The notes beneath the pieces are model-generated. The model made no database searches. It saw only the letters and a program-made list of their open reading frames with translations, and was not told the DNA's origin. Of a DNA stretch of 6,393 bases, positions 5,893 through 6,393 are shown piece after piece (within the stretch, counting starts at the first letter, position 1; each line of letters begins with the position of its first letter). The DNA is from Anaerolineae bacterium (lineage in GTDB: Bacteria; Chloroflexota; Anaerolineae; JAADDB01): NCBI GenBank assembly GCA_015486895.1, contig WFQT01000447.1:1-6393 (forward strand). The letters run 5' to 3'. The position numbers and the translations under genes are program-made.

Positions 5893-6369
5893 TTAGGAAC
5901 CTTCAGAGCTAATGTGAATTGAGAAATTCCGCTGATCAAGGATGTTCTGCTGGGTAGCGTATGAAGTAACTTGCACAATCAACTGGTAATCTTTGTGCAA
6001 CAGCAAACCCTCTAAACGAGGAAAGCGCTGCACTTTGACCTGGCCTCCTTCAATTTGATCGATATAGACACGGCGACGGACAATAACCCGCTGAGAATTG
6101 GCCTTGTCAACCAAGGTTGCCGTCAAGATAATCCCCTTAGCCGGCTGAGTTCCCCGGTTCTCCAGAGCTACTAACAAGGTAATCCCATGCGCCGCCGCTA
6201 TGTTTTGATACCGCAGCGGCGGATCAAAGTCAACGCCCATAATAGTTAGAGAGCCGCTAATGGGAGAAACGGTGGCTGAAGCCATCTTGGCTTCGGTAGC
6301 TACCTGAAGCTGCTCTTCAGCCATAGGCAAGACCTCTTTGACATTAACCGACATGCTCCGGCAACTGCT
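5893..6369 (-). CDS. hypothetical beta-sandwich protein, possibly lipoprotein, 5'-truncated
   Basis: No specific family is recognised. The visible part has alternating hydrophobic strands and the stretch LLVALENRGTQPAKGIILTA, which is typical of CARDB/FxLYD-like immunoglobulin-fold modules, usually found outside the cytoplasm. The open frame runs into a sequencing adapter at 6371, so the frame upstream (MCIRDR) is artificial and the gene is cut at its 5' end. The first genomic codons read SSC (6369-6361). The codon before ends in G, so it could be Leu, giving a lipobox L-S-S-C with its signal peptide lost off the contig. The competing reading is a complete cytoplasmic protein starting at ATG 6324, which has a good AAAGAGGT ribosome-binding site 7 bases upstream and would give 143 residues. 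ATG 6354 has no well-spaced site. The stop is TAA at 5893-5895. Confidence 0.65.
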   Translation of the reverse strand, partial: SSCRSMSVNVKEVLPMAEEQLQVATEAKMASATVSPISGSLTIMGVDFDPPLRYQNIAAAHGITLLVALENRGTQPAKGIILTATLVDKANSQRVIVRRRVYIDQIEGGQVKVQRFPRLEGLLLHKDYQLIVQVTSYATQQNILDQRNFSIHISSEGS

Positions 6370-6370
6370 C

Positions 6371-6393
6371 CTGTCTCTTATACACATCTCCGA
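6371..6393. other. Nextera/Tn5 sequencing adapter remnant (artefact)
   Basis: The window ends with CTGTCTCTTATACACATCT (6371-6389) followed by CCGA. The 19 bases are the Tn5 mosaic end used in Nextera libraries, and CCGA is how the Read 2 adapter continues (Read 1 would continue GACG). It is not genomic sequence. Translated on the minus strand it gives the well-known spurious N-terminus MCIRDR. Confidence 0.97.

Noticed and set aside
6370..6387. Start codon ATG at 6387 with N-terminus MCIRDR for the right-end gene
   Set aside because: These codons come from the Nextera adapter; they are not genomic and the peptide is a known assembly artefact.

Overview
This is a bacterial chromosomal segment of moderate GC content, about half GC by eye. 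It is most likely one end of a metagenome-assembled contig, because the last 23 bases are a Nextera (Tn5) sequencing-adapter remnant and not genome. The gene order rluB-cmk-plsC, and a gyrA followed by an AlbA_2/GHKL gene, would fit Chloroflexota or a Firmicutes-like lineage. The lineage call is a weak inference and nothing in the window settles it.

Left part, plus strand (1-2886): the 3' two-thirds of gyrA (DNA gyrase subunit A: end of the breakage-reunion domain, GyrA box, six-bladed pinwheel). A second gene overlaps its last 44 bases and encodes an AlbA_2 + GHKL-type ATPase + winged-helix protein. This is the family often mislabelled 'RecG-like'. The overlap implies co-transcription and probably translational coupling with gyrase.

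Middle (2887-3149): a near-consensus sigma70 promoter (TTGACA-16-TAAAAT) drives a complete tRNA-Glu(CTC) with encoded CCA. Directly after the CCA lies a 117-base imperfect inverted repeat that reaches into the 3' end of the convergent plsC gene.

Right-centre, minus strand (3150-5446): a tight operon read right to left, rluB (23S rRNA pseudouridine synthase), cmk (cytidylate kinase) and plsC (1-acylglycerol-3-phosphate acyltransferase). Gaps are 6 bases (rluB-cmk) and a 4-base ATGA overlap (cmk-plsC). It links ribosome maturation, pyrimidine nucleotide supply (CMP/dCMP phosphorylation; CTP also feeds CDP-diacylglycerol) and phosphatidic acid synthesis. A candidate promoter lies about 45-70 bases upstream of rluB.

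Right end (5447-6393): a 446-base AT-richer intergenic region carries two diverged copies of a dyad-rich CTGTGAA...GTGGC repeat and other small palindromes. Beyond it is the 3' part of a minus-strand gene for a probably extracytoplasmic beta-sandwich protein, perhaps a lipoprotein. Its true 5' end is replaced by the adapter. I see no defence island, CRISPR, insertion sequence or biosynthetic system. The most unusual items are the gyrA-coupled AlbA_2/GHKL gene and the structured intergenic repeats.
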